Made by a program: the position numbers and the translations under genes. Shown one piece after another: positions 15,763 to 24,153 of a DNA stretch of 64,000 nt. This stretch comes from JBFXAN01 sp050184225 (GTDB lineage: Bacteria; Chloroflexota; Dehalococcoidia; CAUJGQ01): contig JBFXAN010000002.1 of the NCBI GenBank assembly GCA_050184225.1, forward strand, positions 1-64,000, given 5' to 3'. Every line of letters begins with the position of its first letter. Positions within the stretch are counted from its first letter, which is position 1. Under the pieces are notes generated by a model, which was given only the letters and a program-made list of their open reading frames with translations, made no database searches and was not told the origin of the DNA.

Positions 15763-16581
15763 ATGTCTGGCCACATAACTCGGCCAATCGAACACACGGA
15801 CCGGCTTTTGGAAACGAGGCCGCGGGCAAGCGGTCCGGCGATGGCAGGACCTCCGCGCTCGCGGCCGGCCGGGTTCGTACGTACCGTCGTACAGGCTGCC
15901 GTACGCCCGGCGCGCCGAAACCTTCTCCACTGGGCGTCGTGGATCGTCGCCCTCAGCATCGAGTTGGCAATACTGATTCTGCTTCGCCATGAGGAGATCT
16001 ATCCCTGGGAACTTGAAGTGGCCAGGCACCTTCAATCGGTACCAGGGAAGCAGTATGTATTCGATGTTACGTCGACACTTACGAATACGCTCTCGATTCC
16101 ATTTTTGCTCCTCTTTCTCGTCATCACCGCGGCGGTGTTCATTTGGGGGGAGCGGATCGCCGCGGCCGTCCTTCTCCTGAGCTTTCCCTTGCACGTGCTC
16201 GCGCAGTTTCCGAAAGCATTGATCGATCGTCCACGTCCGTCATCCGATTTCCCAGGAATCGAGGGCGTCGGCGGCGTTCAGAGCTTTCCCTCTGGGCATG
16301 CCGAGTATGTGGTCACCTTCTACGGTTTTCTCGCCGTCATTCTCATGATGCGCGCTCGGTCATGGCGGAGCCGCAGCATCATCTTCCTGGTCTGGCTCGT
16401 CTTCGCCCTCGCGACTGGGTTTGGCCGGGTGGCGCTCGGGCGGCACTGGCCGATCGATGTGCTTGTGTCGTATGTCGTTGGGCTTGGTCTGCTGTCCGGG
16501 TTGGTCTGGCTGCACTCGGCGCTCTCTGCCGGAGCGGCGCCGGGAGGCGAGGGGCGCCTGTCAGGTCAACGTCGGGCTTGA
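15763..16581 (+). CDS. PAP2-superfamily membrane phosphatase
   Basis: A 272-residue phosphatase with a basic N-terminus of about 60 residues followed by five or six membrane helices. Motifs: KALIDRPRPSSDF (C1), SFPSGHAEYVV (C2) and GFGRVALGRHWPIDVL (C3), so the catalytic set is complete. The active site faces the outside of the membrane in this family. Begins two bases after the tripartite fusion and ten bases before the next PAP2 gene, forming a three-gene run. Confidence 0.88.
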   Translation: MSGHITRPIEHTDRLLETRPRASGPAMAGPPRSRPAGFVRTVVQAAVRPARRNLLHWASWIVALSIELAILILLRHEEIYPWELEVARHLQSVPGKQYVFDVTSTLTNTLSIPFLLLFLVITAAVFIWGERIAAAVLLLSFPLHVLAQFPKALIDRPRPSSDFPGIEGVGGVQSFPSGHAEYVVTFYGFLAVILMMRARSWRSRSIIFLVWLVFALATGFGRVALGRHWPIDVLVSYVVGLGLLSGLVWLHSALSAGAAPGGEGRLSGQRRA

Positions 16582-16590
16582 TATCATCGT

Positions 16591-17280
16591 ATGGTGACGA
16601 CTCAGCAGTATGATGCTTCATACAAGGCGAGCAGGCGTGCCTGGCAACGCGAACTTCCGGTCGTGGGTGGCTTGATCGCGGCCTATTTGATCCTGCTCTT
16701 CACGATCGATCACTCCACACCGACGACCTTTGATCGGTGGTTCACCAATGCGATCCAATCAATCCCATGGGGTGCGTTCGGATTCGTCCCCGATCTCGGT
16801 TCAGATCTGGGCGCCGGCGCCTACGGGTTCTTCGTTGTTCCGGGCCTGGTTGCGACTGGCTTTGCGCTCACGCGGCGCTGGCGAATGTTGGCGCTTCTGG
16901 TCGTGGTATTTGCGTTGCATTACGTGATGATTGCTCCGAAGCAGTTTGTCATCGCGTACCGGCCGTCTCCGCTCTTCGGTGTGGAAGGCGCGGGCGGCTT
17001 GGAGAGCTTTCCCAGCGGACATGTGCAATGGGCGACGTCGTTCTACGGTCTGCTCGCATATCTGATGTGGCGGGAAGCATCCGGGCGTCTGCGCCACGCC
17101 ATCCTTCCGGTCTATGCATTGATCGTGGCTGGAACGATCCTGGGCCGCATCGCGCTGGGCCGGCACTGGCCGCTGGACACGCTCGCCGGTCTGACGGCAG
17201 GTCTCATCGCCCTGCGCCTGCTCATCGCACTTCATGGCCGGTTCGCTGACCGCGGAACACCGGCATTCGCCGATACCTGA
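16591..17280 (+). CDS. PAP2-superfamily membrane phosphatase
   Basis: A 229-residue phosphatase closely similar in design to its upstream neighbour. C1 is KQFVIAYRPSPLF, C2 is SFPSGHVQWAT and C3 is ILGRIALGRHWPLDTL; all three are intact. Its shared GVEGAGGLESFPSGH wording with the previous gene (GIEGVGGVQSFPSGH) shows local duplication. Start ATG 16591 lies just after the previous stop. No terminator is obvious after it. Confidence 0.88.
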   Translation: MVTTQQYDASYKASRRAWQRELPVVGGLIAAYLILLFTIDHSTPTTFDRWFTNAIQSIPWGAFGFVPDLGSDLGAGAYGFFVVPGLVATGFALTRRWRMLALLVVVFALHYVMIAPKQFVIAYRPSPLFGVEGAGGLESFPSGHVQWATSFYGLLAYLMWREASGRLRHAILPVYALIVAGTILGRIALGRHWPLDTLAGLTAGLIALRLLIALHGRFADRGTPAFADT

Positions 17281-17349
17281 TTCCGGCAACCGATTTCCCT
17301 CTTGCGTGTTCGTCGATTGTGGGGCGAACTCCTCAAATGTCTCGCCGTC

Positions 17350-17361
17350 TGCCTGACAGAC
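17350..17361 (+). promoter_or_regulatory. recurrent element, site F
   Basis: TGCCTGACAGAC, pointing at the universal stress gene 154 bases downstream. A weak inverted half (GATTGTGGGGCG, 17315-17326) lies 23 bases before it, the same spacing as the inverted pairs at 3.4 and 33.1 kb. Confidence 0.55.
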
Positions 17362-17514
17362 GAGTGAGCGGCAGATCGATGACTATCGGTACGGATTGAG
17401 AACGGTTCGCGGCTCTCCGTGCTTCGGACACTGCGCGTCACCGCGACCGTTTCGCTGGTGCCGCGCTCGGGCAGCGCTTCGGCATGACCCGGGGCCGGGC
17501 TAGGGAGGCGAACA

Positions 17515-17988
17515 ATGCTTCGAATGATCGTCGTACCGTTGGATGGATCACCCTTCGCAGAGCGGGCGTTGCCTGTGGCTGAGGCACTTGCAGCCGCGAC
17601 CGGTGCAGACCTGGCGCTGATTCGTGTGGTAGAGGTTCTTGCGCCCGGCGATCGAGAGCCGGGCGTGTTGAGCTACCTCGATGGTCACCGAACCACAGTA
17701 GCCCAGGACTACATCGACCGCATGACCATGATCACACGGCTCGGACGACCGGTGACCGGCGAAGCATATCTCGCTTCGGACGTGGCGACCGGAATCATTG
17801 CCCGCGTCCGCGACGTGAGTGCGGACCTGATCGTCATGACCTTGCATGGCGAATCTTGGCCGATCGGCACGGCACTCGGCAGCGTGGCCGCCCGGTTGAC
17901 GCGCGAGGTGCCATGCCCCCTGCTCGTCGTCGGGCCGAACGTGGCCACGGAGAGGATGCCCGCCGACCGCACCGACGCCGCCGTCTAA
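17515..17988 (+). CDS. universal stress protein, single domain
   Basis: A 157-residue UspA-fold protein. It opens with the usual IVVPLDGSPFAERALPVA and ends with the nucleotide-loop region VMTLHGESWPIGTALGSVA followed by VPCPLLVV. The Gx2Gx9G(S/T) ATP motif is present only approximately, so ATP binding is uncertain. GGGAGG precedes the ATG with good spacing. Usp proteins respond to starvation, hypoxia and other arrest signals; here a recurrent element stands upstream. Confidence 0.92.
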   Translation: MLRMIVVPLDGSPFAERALPVAEALAAATGADLALIRVVEVLAPGDREPGVLSYLDGHRTTVAQDYIDRMTMITRLGRPVTGEAYLASDVATGIIARVRDVSADLIVMTLHGESWPIGTALGSVAARLTREVPCPLLVVGPNVATERMPADRTDAAV

Positions 17989-18029
17989 ACGCCCGCCGTC
18001 GGGTCGACGCGATGGAAAGGAGCACGCTC

Positions 18030-19952
18030 ATGCACCGCGTGCTTTGTGCAGTCATGTTCGGCGCGCTTGTGCTTGTTGTCGGCCAATCGGTGAACGCTCA
18101 ACCAGCTGCGCCCGTGAACGAAAGTGACCAGCCGCTTGCGGCCGAGGAAATTGCCGTGCGTCTGACCCCGTCGATGGCGGTGGCCGGCGATTTGCCAGAG
18201 GGCGTGCGCTTGACCGGATTGACCGTGGACACACCGGCGACGCTCGCACCGGTGGTCACTCCACCTGATGGCGACCCGCGCGCCACCTACGACGTTATCG
18301 CTCAGAACCTCATTTTGCGGGCGACGCAGACGACCAGCACGCGCCCAGACGGTCCGCCGAACTTCGCCGTGACCATACAGGTGATGACCGGTTCCGAAGC
18401 CGCTCGCGCGCTCATCGCAAACCCGGCCCGGCGACCGCCTTCCGCATCAACGCTGAGTTTAGAGGGATCGTTGGGTGAGGCCAACGTTGGGTTGCACTGG
18501 ACCAGCACGCCACCGGGCGGGACGGAGTTGGAATCATACGCCGTCCGCTGGCAGCGAGGGTCGCTGGCCTTTGAGGTCGGCGCTCAGAGCAGTCCGGGCC
18601 GAGGGTCCCTGAACGACGCGCTGGCGATCGCCGGCCGAATCGATGCCCGGGCAACGACGGCGATCGACCTCACGTCGCCGCCAATGCTTGCACCGTTTGT
18701 GAGCGAGACGGCACGCTTCGAGGCATACATGCGCATGCAGTCGCTCCAGGTGTCGCCTAAGGTGACTCCGGCTGGATATCGGGCGTTGCAGGCGCCGCGG
18801 ATCGCGCACCCAGCGCAAGAGGTGATGGGCCGGGCGCTCGCCGGTGACAGCGCGGCGGGCGTCTTCGCCTATCTTCGTACCAGCCGTCCCGTGCTCCAGT
18901 GGACGGCGAGCTTCGTGCGGACGGAGCAACGAGACGCCCCGGTGTTCCTGGTCGCCTGGCTTACCGCTGACCGCGATGCGGCACTGCAGCAACTGAACGG
19001 GCTCAGGTCCGATGCACCTCCCGCGACAGTAACGTCGCTGACGCCGCCGGTGATGCTCGGTGACGAGACGGTCGCGGCACACAGCCGCACGCCGGACTTC
19101 TACCGGCCAGGCGACGATCTCGTACTCTATCGCCTCGGTTGGACGCACGGGCCGCTCGTCCTGACGACGGTGATGGAAGGGCAGGTCGATGAAGCGACGG
19201 TGGTTGTGTTCGCCAACGTGCTCGAGGCTGCGTACAACCAGAGTCTGCTCGCGGCGTCGACGGCCAGCGGCACGGCCGACCGTGACTGCACCGAGGTCAC
19301 GTTCCAGAATGGTGAGGGGTCGATTCCGGCCCGGCTCTGCCGCCCTACCCCTTCCGCAGCGCCACCCGACGTTCGATATCCGGCGGTGCTGGTCCTGCAC
19401 GGCTGCGGTGGGCCGCCTGAGTACCGTGACCTTGCCGAGTCGATCGTGTCGGCCGGCGTGGTCAGTCTCTACGTCGAATATCTGGCCGCGACACCGCGTC
19501 CACCTGACGGTTTCTGTGCTCTGCCGGAGGTCGATCTCCTACCCATTGCGCCCACCTGGCTGGCGGCAATCGGGGACGCCGTAACGTTCCTCCAGGCGCA
19601 ACCGGACGTGGACCCAACGCGGATCGGCGCGGCGGTCTACTCGCTCGGCGCGACGCTCACCCTTGCCGCGGCCACCGACGACCCTCGCTATCGGGCGCTG
19701 GTGGTGTATTCAGGATTGCTCTTCGGGCCGTTGTACGAGCGCGTGGATCACCTGCCGCCGACGCTGATCCTCCATGGTGAGGCGGGCGCACGCATTCCGG
19801 TCGCGGAGGCGTACGCGCTCGCGGGCGCCGGCCGAACGCACGAACTGGTCGTCTATCCGGGCGGTCCACATACATGGACAGCCGTCGACCGTGCCGATGC
19901 GGACGCGCGTGCCATCGCCTTCTTGCACAGGCACCTGTCTGAGCAACCCTAG
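18030..19952 (+). CDS. secreted protein with C-terminal dienelactone-hydrolase-like domain
   Basis: A 640-residue exported protein. The signal peptide is MHRVLCAVMFGALVLVV with likely cleavage after VNA. Residues about 25-430 are unrecognised and repeat-like (two blocks around TAIDLTSPPML and TVTSLTPPVML). Residues about 435-640 are an alpha/beta hydrolase: VLVLHGCGG oxyanion strand, the nucleophile elbow AAVYSLGATL (Ser, with the first Gly replaced by Val), and a catalytic His in GGPHTW. The ATG at 18030 has AAGGAG eight bases upstream. Substrate unknown; an outside-acting esterase or dienelactone hydrolase is plausible. Confidence 0.78.
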   Translation: MHRVLCAVMFGALVLVVGQSVNAQPAAPVNESDQPLAAEEIAVRLTPSMAVAGDLPEGVRLTGLTVDTPATLAPVVTPPDGDPRATYDVIAQNLILRATQTTSTRPDGPPNFAVTIQVMTGSEAARALIANPARRPPSASTLSLEGSLGEANVGLHWTSTPPGGTELESYAVRWQRGSLAFEVGAQSSPGRGSLNDALAIAGRIDARATTAIDLTSPPMLAPFVSETARFEAYMRMQSLQVSPKVTPAGYRALQAPRIAHPAQEVMGRALAGDSAAGVFAYLRTSRPVLQWTASFVRTEQRDAPVFLVAWLTADRDAALQQLNGLRSDAPPATVTSLTPPVMLGDETVAAHSRTPDFYRPGDDLVLYRLGWTHGPLVLTTVMEGQVDEATVVVFANVLEAAYNQSLLAASTASGTADRDCTEVTFQNGEGSIPARLCRPTPSAAPPDVRYPAVLVLHGCGGPPEYRDLAESIVSAGVVSLYVEYLAATPRPPDGFCALPEVDLLPIAPTWLAAIGDAVTFLQAQPDVDPTRIGAAVYSLGATLTLAAATDDPRYRALVVYSGLLFGPLYERVDHLPPTLILHGEAGARIPVAEAYALAGAGRTHELVVYPGGPHTWTAVDRADADARAIAFLHRHLSEQP

Positions 19953-19999
19953 TGCCCAGTGTAGAGGCCGGCACGGTCGGCGGGTGTTGCCTGACAGTC
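19953..19999 (+). promoter_or_regulatory. recurrent element, site G
   Basis: TGCCTGACAGTC (19988-19999), with a TGCCCA box at 19953, 35 bp rather than 23 bp upstream. It points at the small gene starting at 20052. Confidence 0.5.
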
Positions 20000-20051
20000 G
20001 AGTGATTGGTCGTGCCCGATGCTGCAGATGAACTTCGTGTGGAGAAAACCG

Positions 20052-20228
20052 ATGCTCGGAGAACTTGTTGGGCTTGTCTGGTTCAGCGCGGTGAGCGCCG
20101 CGCTGATTCGAGAGTGGCGTACCGGCTTACTGGCGTTTGACGGTCGACGGCCGCCGCGTCGCTCGACCGCTTCTCGCGTGATCCCCGTGCCGGTTCGCGA
20201 GGAATCCGGTCGTTCAGGCTCGAAGTGA
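20052..20228 (+). CDS. small protein with one N-terminal hydrophobic segment
   Basis: A 58-residue frame starting at ATG 20052, with GGAGA seven bases upstream. In-frame ATGs at 20019 and 20028 are alternatives. Residues 1-15 are hydrophobic (LGELVGLVWFSAVSAAL); the rest is basic. No family recognised. It sits between a recurrent element and the SGNH hydrolase and may be a membrane-anchored peptide. Confidence 0.5.
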   Translation: MLGELVGLVWFSAVSAALIREWRTGLLAFDGRRPPRRSTASRVIPVPVREESGRSGSK

Positions 20229-20297
20229 CCTGTTCCAGCGGCGGAACCCGAACGCAGGTTCAAGAGCCGGTTGAACGAAGAATTGGGGGGCAACTCC

Positions 20298-21137
20298 ATG
20301 AGACGCACCAGCCTCGGCGCAATTGTCATCGTCGGCGTGGTCTCCGTCGCATTCCTCGCCCCGAGTGGCTTCGATCGGGAGACGTTGAAGGCCAGAGGGC
20401 TTCCCCGCCCGGCATATCTGGCACTTGGCGACTCGCTGGCGGTTGGAACAGGCGCCAGCCGGGCTGATGCCTCGGGCTACGTCGCGCTGTTTCACCAATT
20501 CCTACGATCGGAGGACGATAGCCGCTACGAGTTGCGTGCGGTAGCCAAGGGCGGCGCAACATCCACAACGCTCATCCACGAAGGTCAGCTCGTGTCCGCG
20601 CTCGACATCCTGCACCACAACGCCGATGATGAGCCGAACAATGACGTGCAGGTGATTACGATCGACATCGGCGGTGATGATCTGCGCACGCTTGTGCGTG
20701 GTGGTGCGCCTTGTGAGCCGCCGGCGTCGCCAGCCGATCCGGCCTGCGTGGGCGCGGTTGTGCAACTGCTCGCCGACTATCGCGCGAACATCGCGACAAT
20801 CCTGACCCAGCTCCGAGCAGCAGCCGGCCCGGAGACACGGATCTTCGTCGTTACGGTCATGAACCCGTATTCGGGCACCGGCGGGCCGCTGGATCAGCCG
20901 AGCGACCCCGTGATCGCGCTGCTGAACGCCGAGACGCAGGCGGCGGCGGCGGATCCCTGGATCCGGGCCGTGCTCGTCGACGTGTTTCCGATCTTTGCCA
21001 GCCGTGCCCACGAGCTCACGAACCTCGACAAGCCACGCCCGGACTTCCATCCAAATGATGAAGGCTACCGACTGATGGCAGAGGCGATCGTCAAAGCGTA
21101 TCGGGAGCAGGTCCCGTCCGGATCGGAAGGTCAATAG
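20298..21137 (+). CDS. secreted SGNH/GDSL-family hydrolase
   Basis: A 279-residue exported esterase or lipase-like enzyme. A basic start and hydrophobic stretch (MRRTSLGAIVIVGVVSVAFL) form the signal. Block I is ALGDSLAVGTGA with the catalytic Ser, block III is DIGGDDL in place of GxND, and block V is PDFHPNDEGY with catalytic Asp and His. A GGGGGG run precedes the ATG at 20298. Related enzymes act on acyl esters or cell-wall substituents; the substrate here is open. Confidence 0.88.
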   Translation: MRRTSLGAIVIVGVVSVAFLAPSGFDRETLKARGLPRPAYLALGDSLAVGTGASRADASGYVALFHQFLRSEDDSRYELRAVAKGGATSTTLIHEGQLVSALDILHHNADDEPNNDVQVITIDIGGDDLRTLVRGGAPCEPPASPADPACVGAVVQLLADYRANIATILTQLRAAAGPETRIFVVTVMNPYSGTGGPLDQPSDPVIALLNAETQAAAADPWIRAVLVDVFPIFASRAHELTNLDKPRPDFHPNDEGYRLMAEAIVKAYREQVPSGSEGQ

Positions 21138-21273
21138 GCCGGAGCGGTTTGCGGGTCAGCAGGCGTCAGAGGGTCGCCGGCACCGATTCGGCGGCGACCG
21201 GACGTGCGGGTCCGCGGAACGCTCGGATTCCCCGGCGATCGAGGAATTGTCAGGTAGACTCCTCGTGCCTCAG

Positions 21274-21540
21274 CTACGCTATCCGACGATCAGGCATCGA
21301 CGTAACGAATCCGCACGATGCTGCACGCGGCGGCACACGGATTGTAAGCACGCCGCCGGCGTACTCGGTGTTGATTGCCTGGGGCTCGCGCTCGTGGGGC
21401 ACGAGAAACCGGCAGGTGACTGCGATCGGTTGGCGGACCCGTAGCCGCGGGTCCTCATGGAAGTCGCCACGCTCGCCGTCGAGGACTCCCCGACCGGGGG
21501 ATGTGCGGAAACTCTGTGGTAGGTGCTTGGTGGTGATCAT
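21274..21540 (-). CDS. short Hsp20/alpha-crystallin-like protein
   Basis: An 88-residue protein in which residues about 40-70 (FLVPHEREPQAINTEYAGG, then VLTIRVPP) match the final strands of the alpha-crystallin domain, including the A/N-x-Y-x-x-G-V-L motif. The first half of the domain is missing or unrecognisable. It may be a truncated Hsp20 or a minimal chaperone. ATG at 21540 has AAGGAG eight bases before it, and a full recurrent element lies about 85 bases upstream, so it is probably expressed. Confidence 0.6.
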   Translation of the reverse strand: MITTKHLPQSFRTSPGRGVLDGERGDFHEDPRLRVRQPIAVTCRFLVPHEREPQAINTEYAGGVLTIRVPPRAASCGFVTSMPDRRIA

Positions 21541-21624
21541 GGTGCTCACTCCTTCGCTCCGGTCTCCGCCCGCTTACGCCGGCGCAGGGAATCTAGCCTT
21601 ACCGTAGAGAGGTCACTGAGAGCT

Positions 21625-21659
21625 GTCTGTCGGGCAAGATGCGACAGAGGCTTCCGGAA
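21625..21659 (-). promoter_or_regulatory. recurrent bipartite element, site H
   Basis: On the minus strand TTCCGGAA (21659-21652) is followed 23 bp later by TGCCCGACAGAC (21636-21625), pointing at the Hsp20-like gene. The 24-base interval is strikingly similar to that of the site at 42184-42218. The region 21541-21907 holds no other gene. Confidence 0.65.
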
Positions 21660-21778
21660 TTACCTGTCTGGTTTACCCCGCGGGCCGGGTGCTCACCGGA
21701 CGTATGAGGGGCAGTCTCCGCATGCGTGCGGGCCAGGGTCCGCCGGCGGTTCGCGTCAGCGTGACGCATGTGGGGCAA

Positions 21779-21814
21779 TGCCCGCTATCGGGCATCGCAC
21801 ACCACCCGACAGAC
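21779..21814 (+). promoter_or_regulatory. recurrent bipartite element, site I
   Basis: TGCCCG (21779) is followed 24 bp later by CACCCGACAGAC (21803-21814), 93 bases before the zinc-ribbon mini-gene. Confidence 0.6.
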
Positions 21815-21907
21815 ACCCGCGCGATGCACGCGCATCCTCGAAGCGGGCACCCCGACGTACCCGCTCTTCGGGTCGGGTGTCAGCCAATTCTCTGCCGGAG
21901 GTCTCCG

Positions 21908-22096
21908 ATGACACCCGTCCGTCGCATCCGAGCCCGCTGTCCCCGTTGCTGGGGGCGTCTCCTATTGGAACGAGATGCGCATGGCGCCTATCTTGCCTGC
22001 CTGATGTGTGGATGCGTCCTCGAGGAACGTGACGATCCGCCCGCGACTGAGGAACCGGCCGACCTACCTGCCTGGTGGCGAACCCAATCTGCTTGA
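21908..22096 (+). CDS. zinc-ribbon mini-protein
   Basis: A 62-residue protein with two CxxC knuckles, RCPRC at residues 10-14 and CLMCGC around 32-37, spaced like a zinc ribbon. The acidic C-terminus ends in PAWWRTQSA. GGAGGT lies seven bases before the ATG at 21908; the longer frame upstream is noncoding in character. Such ribbons bind nucleic acid or proteins; no partner is evident. It follows a recurrent element, as do the ribbon genes near 42 kb. Confidence 0.75.
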   Translation: MTPVRRIRARCPRCWGRLLLERDAHGAYLACLMCGCVLEERDDPPATEEPADLPAWWRTQSA

Positions 22097-22147
22097 CGCG
22101 ATGATAGTGGTGTCGTACCACCGCCGCGATCGAAGGAGGACGTGATC

Positions 22148-22912
22148 ATGCGATTGCAGGGCAAGGTCGTGGTGATCACCGGGGCCGGCTCCGGCATCGG
22201 TCTCGCGATCGGCAGGTGTTTCGCGACGGAGGGCGCGGCGATCGTCGCCGGTGACTGGAACGCCGAGCGGCTCGACCAGGCCATCGCCGGTATCCGCGAG
22301 ATGGGCGGCGTGATCGACGGCGTGTCCGGCGACATCGCCGACTGGGTCGTGGCGGAGGGACTAATCGATGCGGCGGTCTCACGCCATGAGCACATCGATG
22401 TCCTGGTGAACAACGCTGGTGTGATGGATTACATGCAGGGCGTGGGCGAGGTGTCTGATGACATCTGGCGCCGCGTGATGGGCATCAATCTCGATGGTCC
22501 GATGTTCACGATGCGCCGGGCGGTGCCGCAGATGGTCAGGCAGGGCGGCGGCTCGATCGTCAACATCGCGTCGACGGCGGGCATCGCGGGCGGCGCGGCG
22601 GGTGCTGCCTATACCGCATCAAAGCACGCGCTGGTGGGGCTGACGCGGAACACCGCCTGGATGTATGCGACCCAGGGCATCCGCTGCAACGCGATCTGTC
22701 CCGGCGGCACCAGGACGAACATCGGCGAGACGATGCCGCGCGAGCGATTGGACCCGGCCGGGTCGGCGCGGGCGATGGCCTTCGGCGCGCTGATGCCGGC
22801 GATGCTTGAGCCTGAGGATATCGCCGCGCTGGCGCTCTTCCTCGCCTCGGATGAATCCCGCCGCATTAACGGCGCGATCATTCCCGCCGACGCCGGTTGG
22901 ACCGCGGCGTAG
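22148..22912 (+). CDS. short-chain dehydrogenase/reductase (SDR)
   Basis: A 254-residue classical SDR. The cofactor motif is TGAGSGIG (residues 12-19), followed by NNAG, the catalytic Ser in NIASTAG, and the YTASK active-site motif with Tyr and Lys. The acidic residue in GDWNAERL at the end of the second strand favours NAD(H) over NADP(H). AAGGAGG precedes the ATG at 22148; the GTG at 22142 is too close to it. Substrate cannot be told; the ending GAIIPADAGWTAA is typical of the FabG-like group. Confidence 0.92.
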   Translation: MRLQGKVVVITGAGSGIGLAIGRCFATEGAAIVAGDWNAERLDQAIAGIREMGGVIDGVSGDIADWVVAEGLIDAAVSRHEHIDVLVNNAGVMDYMQGVGEVSDDIWRRVMGINLDGPMFTMRRAVPQMVRQGGGSIVNIASTAGIAGGAAGAAYTASKHALVGLTRNTAWMYATQGIRCNAICPGGTRTNIGETMPRERLDPAGSARAMAFGALMPAMLEPEDIAALALFLASDESRRINGAIIPADAGWTAA

Positions 22913-23350
22913 TTTGTGCCCGGTCAGAGAGGCTGATGGCAGGCGCTGACGGATAAAATCTGGTAGCGCCGGCATCGGTCGATATTCCCTCCCAACGCTT
23001 CCAGCGATTCGCTCCGTCCACCGATGTCAGTTGAATCCCTCACAGCCTCGTTCAGCAGGCTTCGGCCCTCCACGACGTAGGGCGGTGTCGCAGCCGGAAT
23101 CATCTGGTGTTACCCCACAGCGAATTCCGTCGCTACCGGACAGACGGTGTGTTCGCTGCGTGGAAAGCTGTGCGTGGAACACCAGGGCGCTTACGGCGAT
23201 GCACCATGCAGGCAATTTTCCAACACCACCGCACGCGAGTGAGCCACGCGACCGGAAATAGGATGAGTCCGTTGGCGCACCCATCAGTGTGAGACGAAGC
23301 GCCACAGGGCGACCTTCGTGGCATGTGTACGAGCATGAGGAGGCAGTATC
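22913..23350. other. intergenic region with one recurrent element
   Basis: This 438-base gap holds no frame I can support apart from the recurrent element at 23111-23145. Both long minus-strand frames crossing into it are shadows. Confidence 0.5.
23111..23145 (+). promoter_or_regulatory. recurrent bipartite element, site J
   Basis: TACCCCACAGCG (23111) and TACCGGACAGAC (23134-23145) are direct repeats with starts exactly 23 bp apart. The following plus-strand gene begins about 205 bases downstream. Confidence 0.65.
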
Positions 23351-24082
23351 ATGCCAACGCCATCGGCATCGATCGGAAGCGGGAGCCCGCTGCTCTGGCT
23401 CGTGGGCTTGTTCGTCCTCGGCTTCGGGGTGGCTTGGTTGCTGACCGACCTCGGCGGCATGCCCCGTAGCCCTTACATCTTCTTCCTCGCCCTCTCCGCC
23501 GGTGCCTTCACCGCCGCCTACCTCATCTGGAGCGAGACCGATACCCGCGACTTCCTGCTCCATCATTGGGGCTGGGGCCTCGCAGGCGCGGCGATCACCG
23601 GCGGCCTCCTCGCCCGCGCCATCACGAGTCAGCCGGCGCGGCTGCCACGACACGGCGCGCGGCTTGCCGTCGCGCTCGCCTGGGAAGGCGTGGTCTACGG
23701 CGCAACCGAGGGCCTGCTGCTGTCGGTCTTGCCCGTGCTGCTCGTGTGGCAGAGCGGCTGGCTGGCCGGCTGGCGCGACGGTGGTGCGGTGGCCGCGGGC
23801 GTGCTTGGGCTCGTGGCGAGTGCGGCGCTCATCGTTGTGCACCACCTGGGCTACCGTGGGTTTCGCGGGCCGCAGGTCCTGGTCGTCATGGCCGCCTGCA
23901 GCCTCTTGAGCATCGCCTACCTGCTGACCGCCAGTGCGCTCGCCCCGATCGTGGGGCACGTCATCATGCACATCGGCGCGGTGGTCCATGGCGCGGAGAT
24001 GCCGCCGTATGCCGATGGACAAGCGGAAGCCTTCACCTTCGGACCGCGGCATGGTCCGGGCGTCGCGAAAGGGTGGGGTTAA
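23351..24082 (+). CDS. multi-pass membrane protein, possibly CPBP/Abi-like
   Basis: A 243-residue integral membrane protein with about seven hydrophobic segments. WEGVVYGATEGLLL and VVHHLGYRGF plus GHVIMHIGAVVHG recall the Glu, His and His motifs of CPBP (Abi) membrane proteases, but the classical EExxxR pair is not intact. The assignment is tentative. The ATG at 23351 has AGGAGG close upstream. It precedes the hydrolase run and may form an operon with it. Confidence 0.65.
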   Translation: MPTPSASIGSGSPLLWLVGLFVLGFGVAWLLTDLGGMPRSPYIFFLALSAGAFTAAYLIWSETDTRDFLLHHWGWGLAGAAITGGLLARAITSQPARLPRHGARLAVALAWEGVVYGATEGLLLSVLPVLLVWQSGWLAGWRDGGAVAAGVLGLVASAALIVVHHLGYRGFRGPQVLVVMAACSLLSIAYLLTASALAPIVGHVIMHIGAVVHGAEMPPYADGQAEAFTFGPRHGPGVAKGWG

Positions 24083-24153
24083 GCGGGCGATGAGTCACAC
24101 CGCAATCAACGGCTGCGGCAGCAATAACAGCAGAAAGGCGCAGAGGAACAGCC

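Noticed and set aside
16556..16567. GCCTGTCAGGTC, a 10-of-12 match to the recurrent element
   Set aside because: Lies inside the coding end of a PAP2 gene with no minus-strand gene to control; taken as chance.
21245..21256. AATTGTCAGGTA, partial match to the element
   Set aside because: Only 8 of 12 matches, and located downstream of the Hsp20-like gene.
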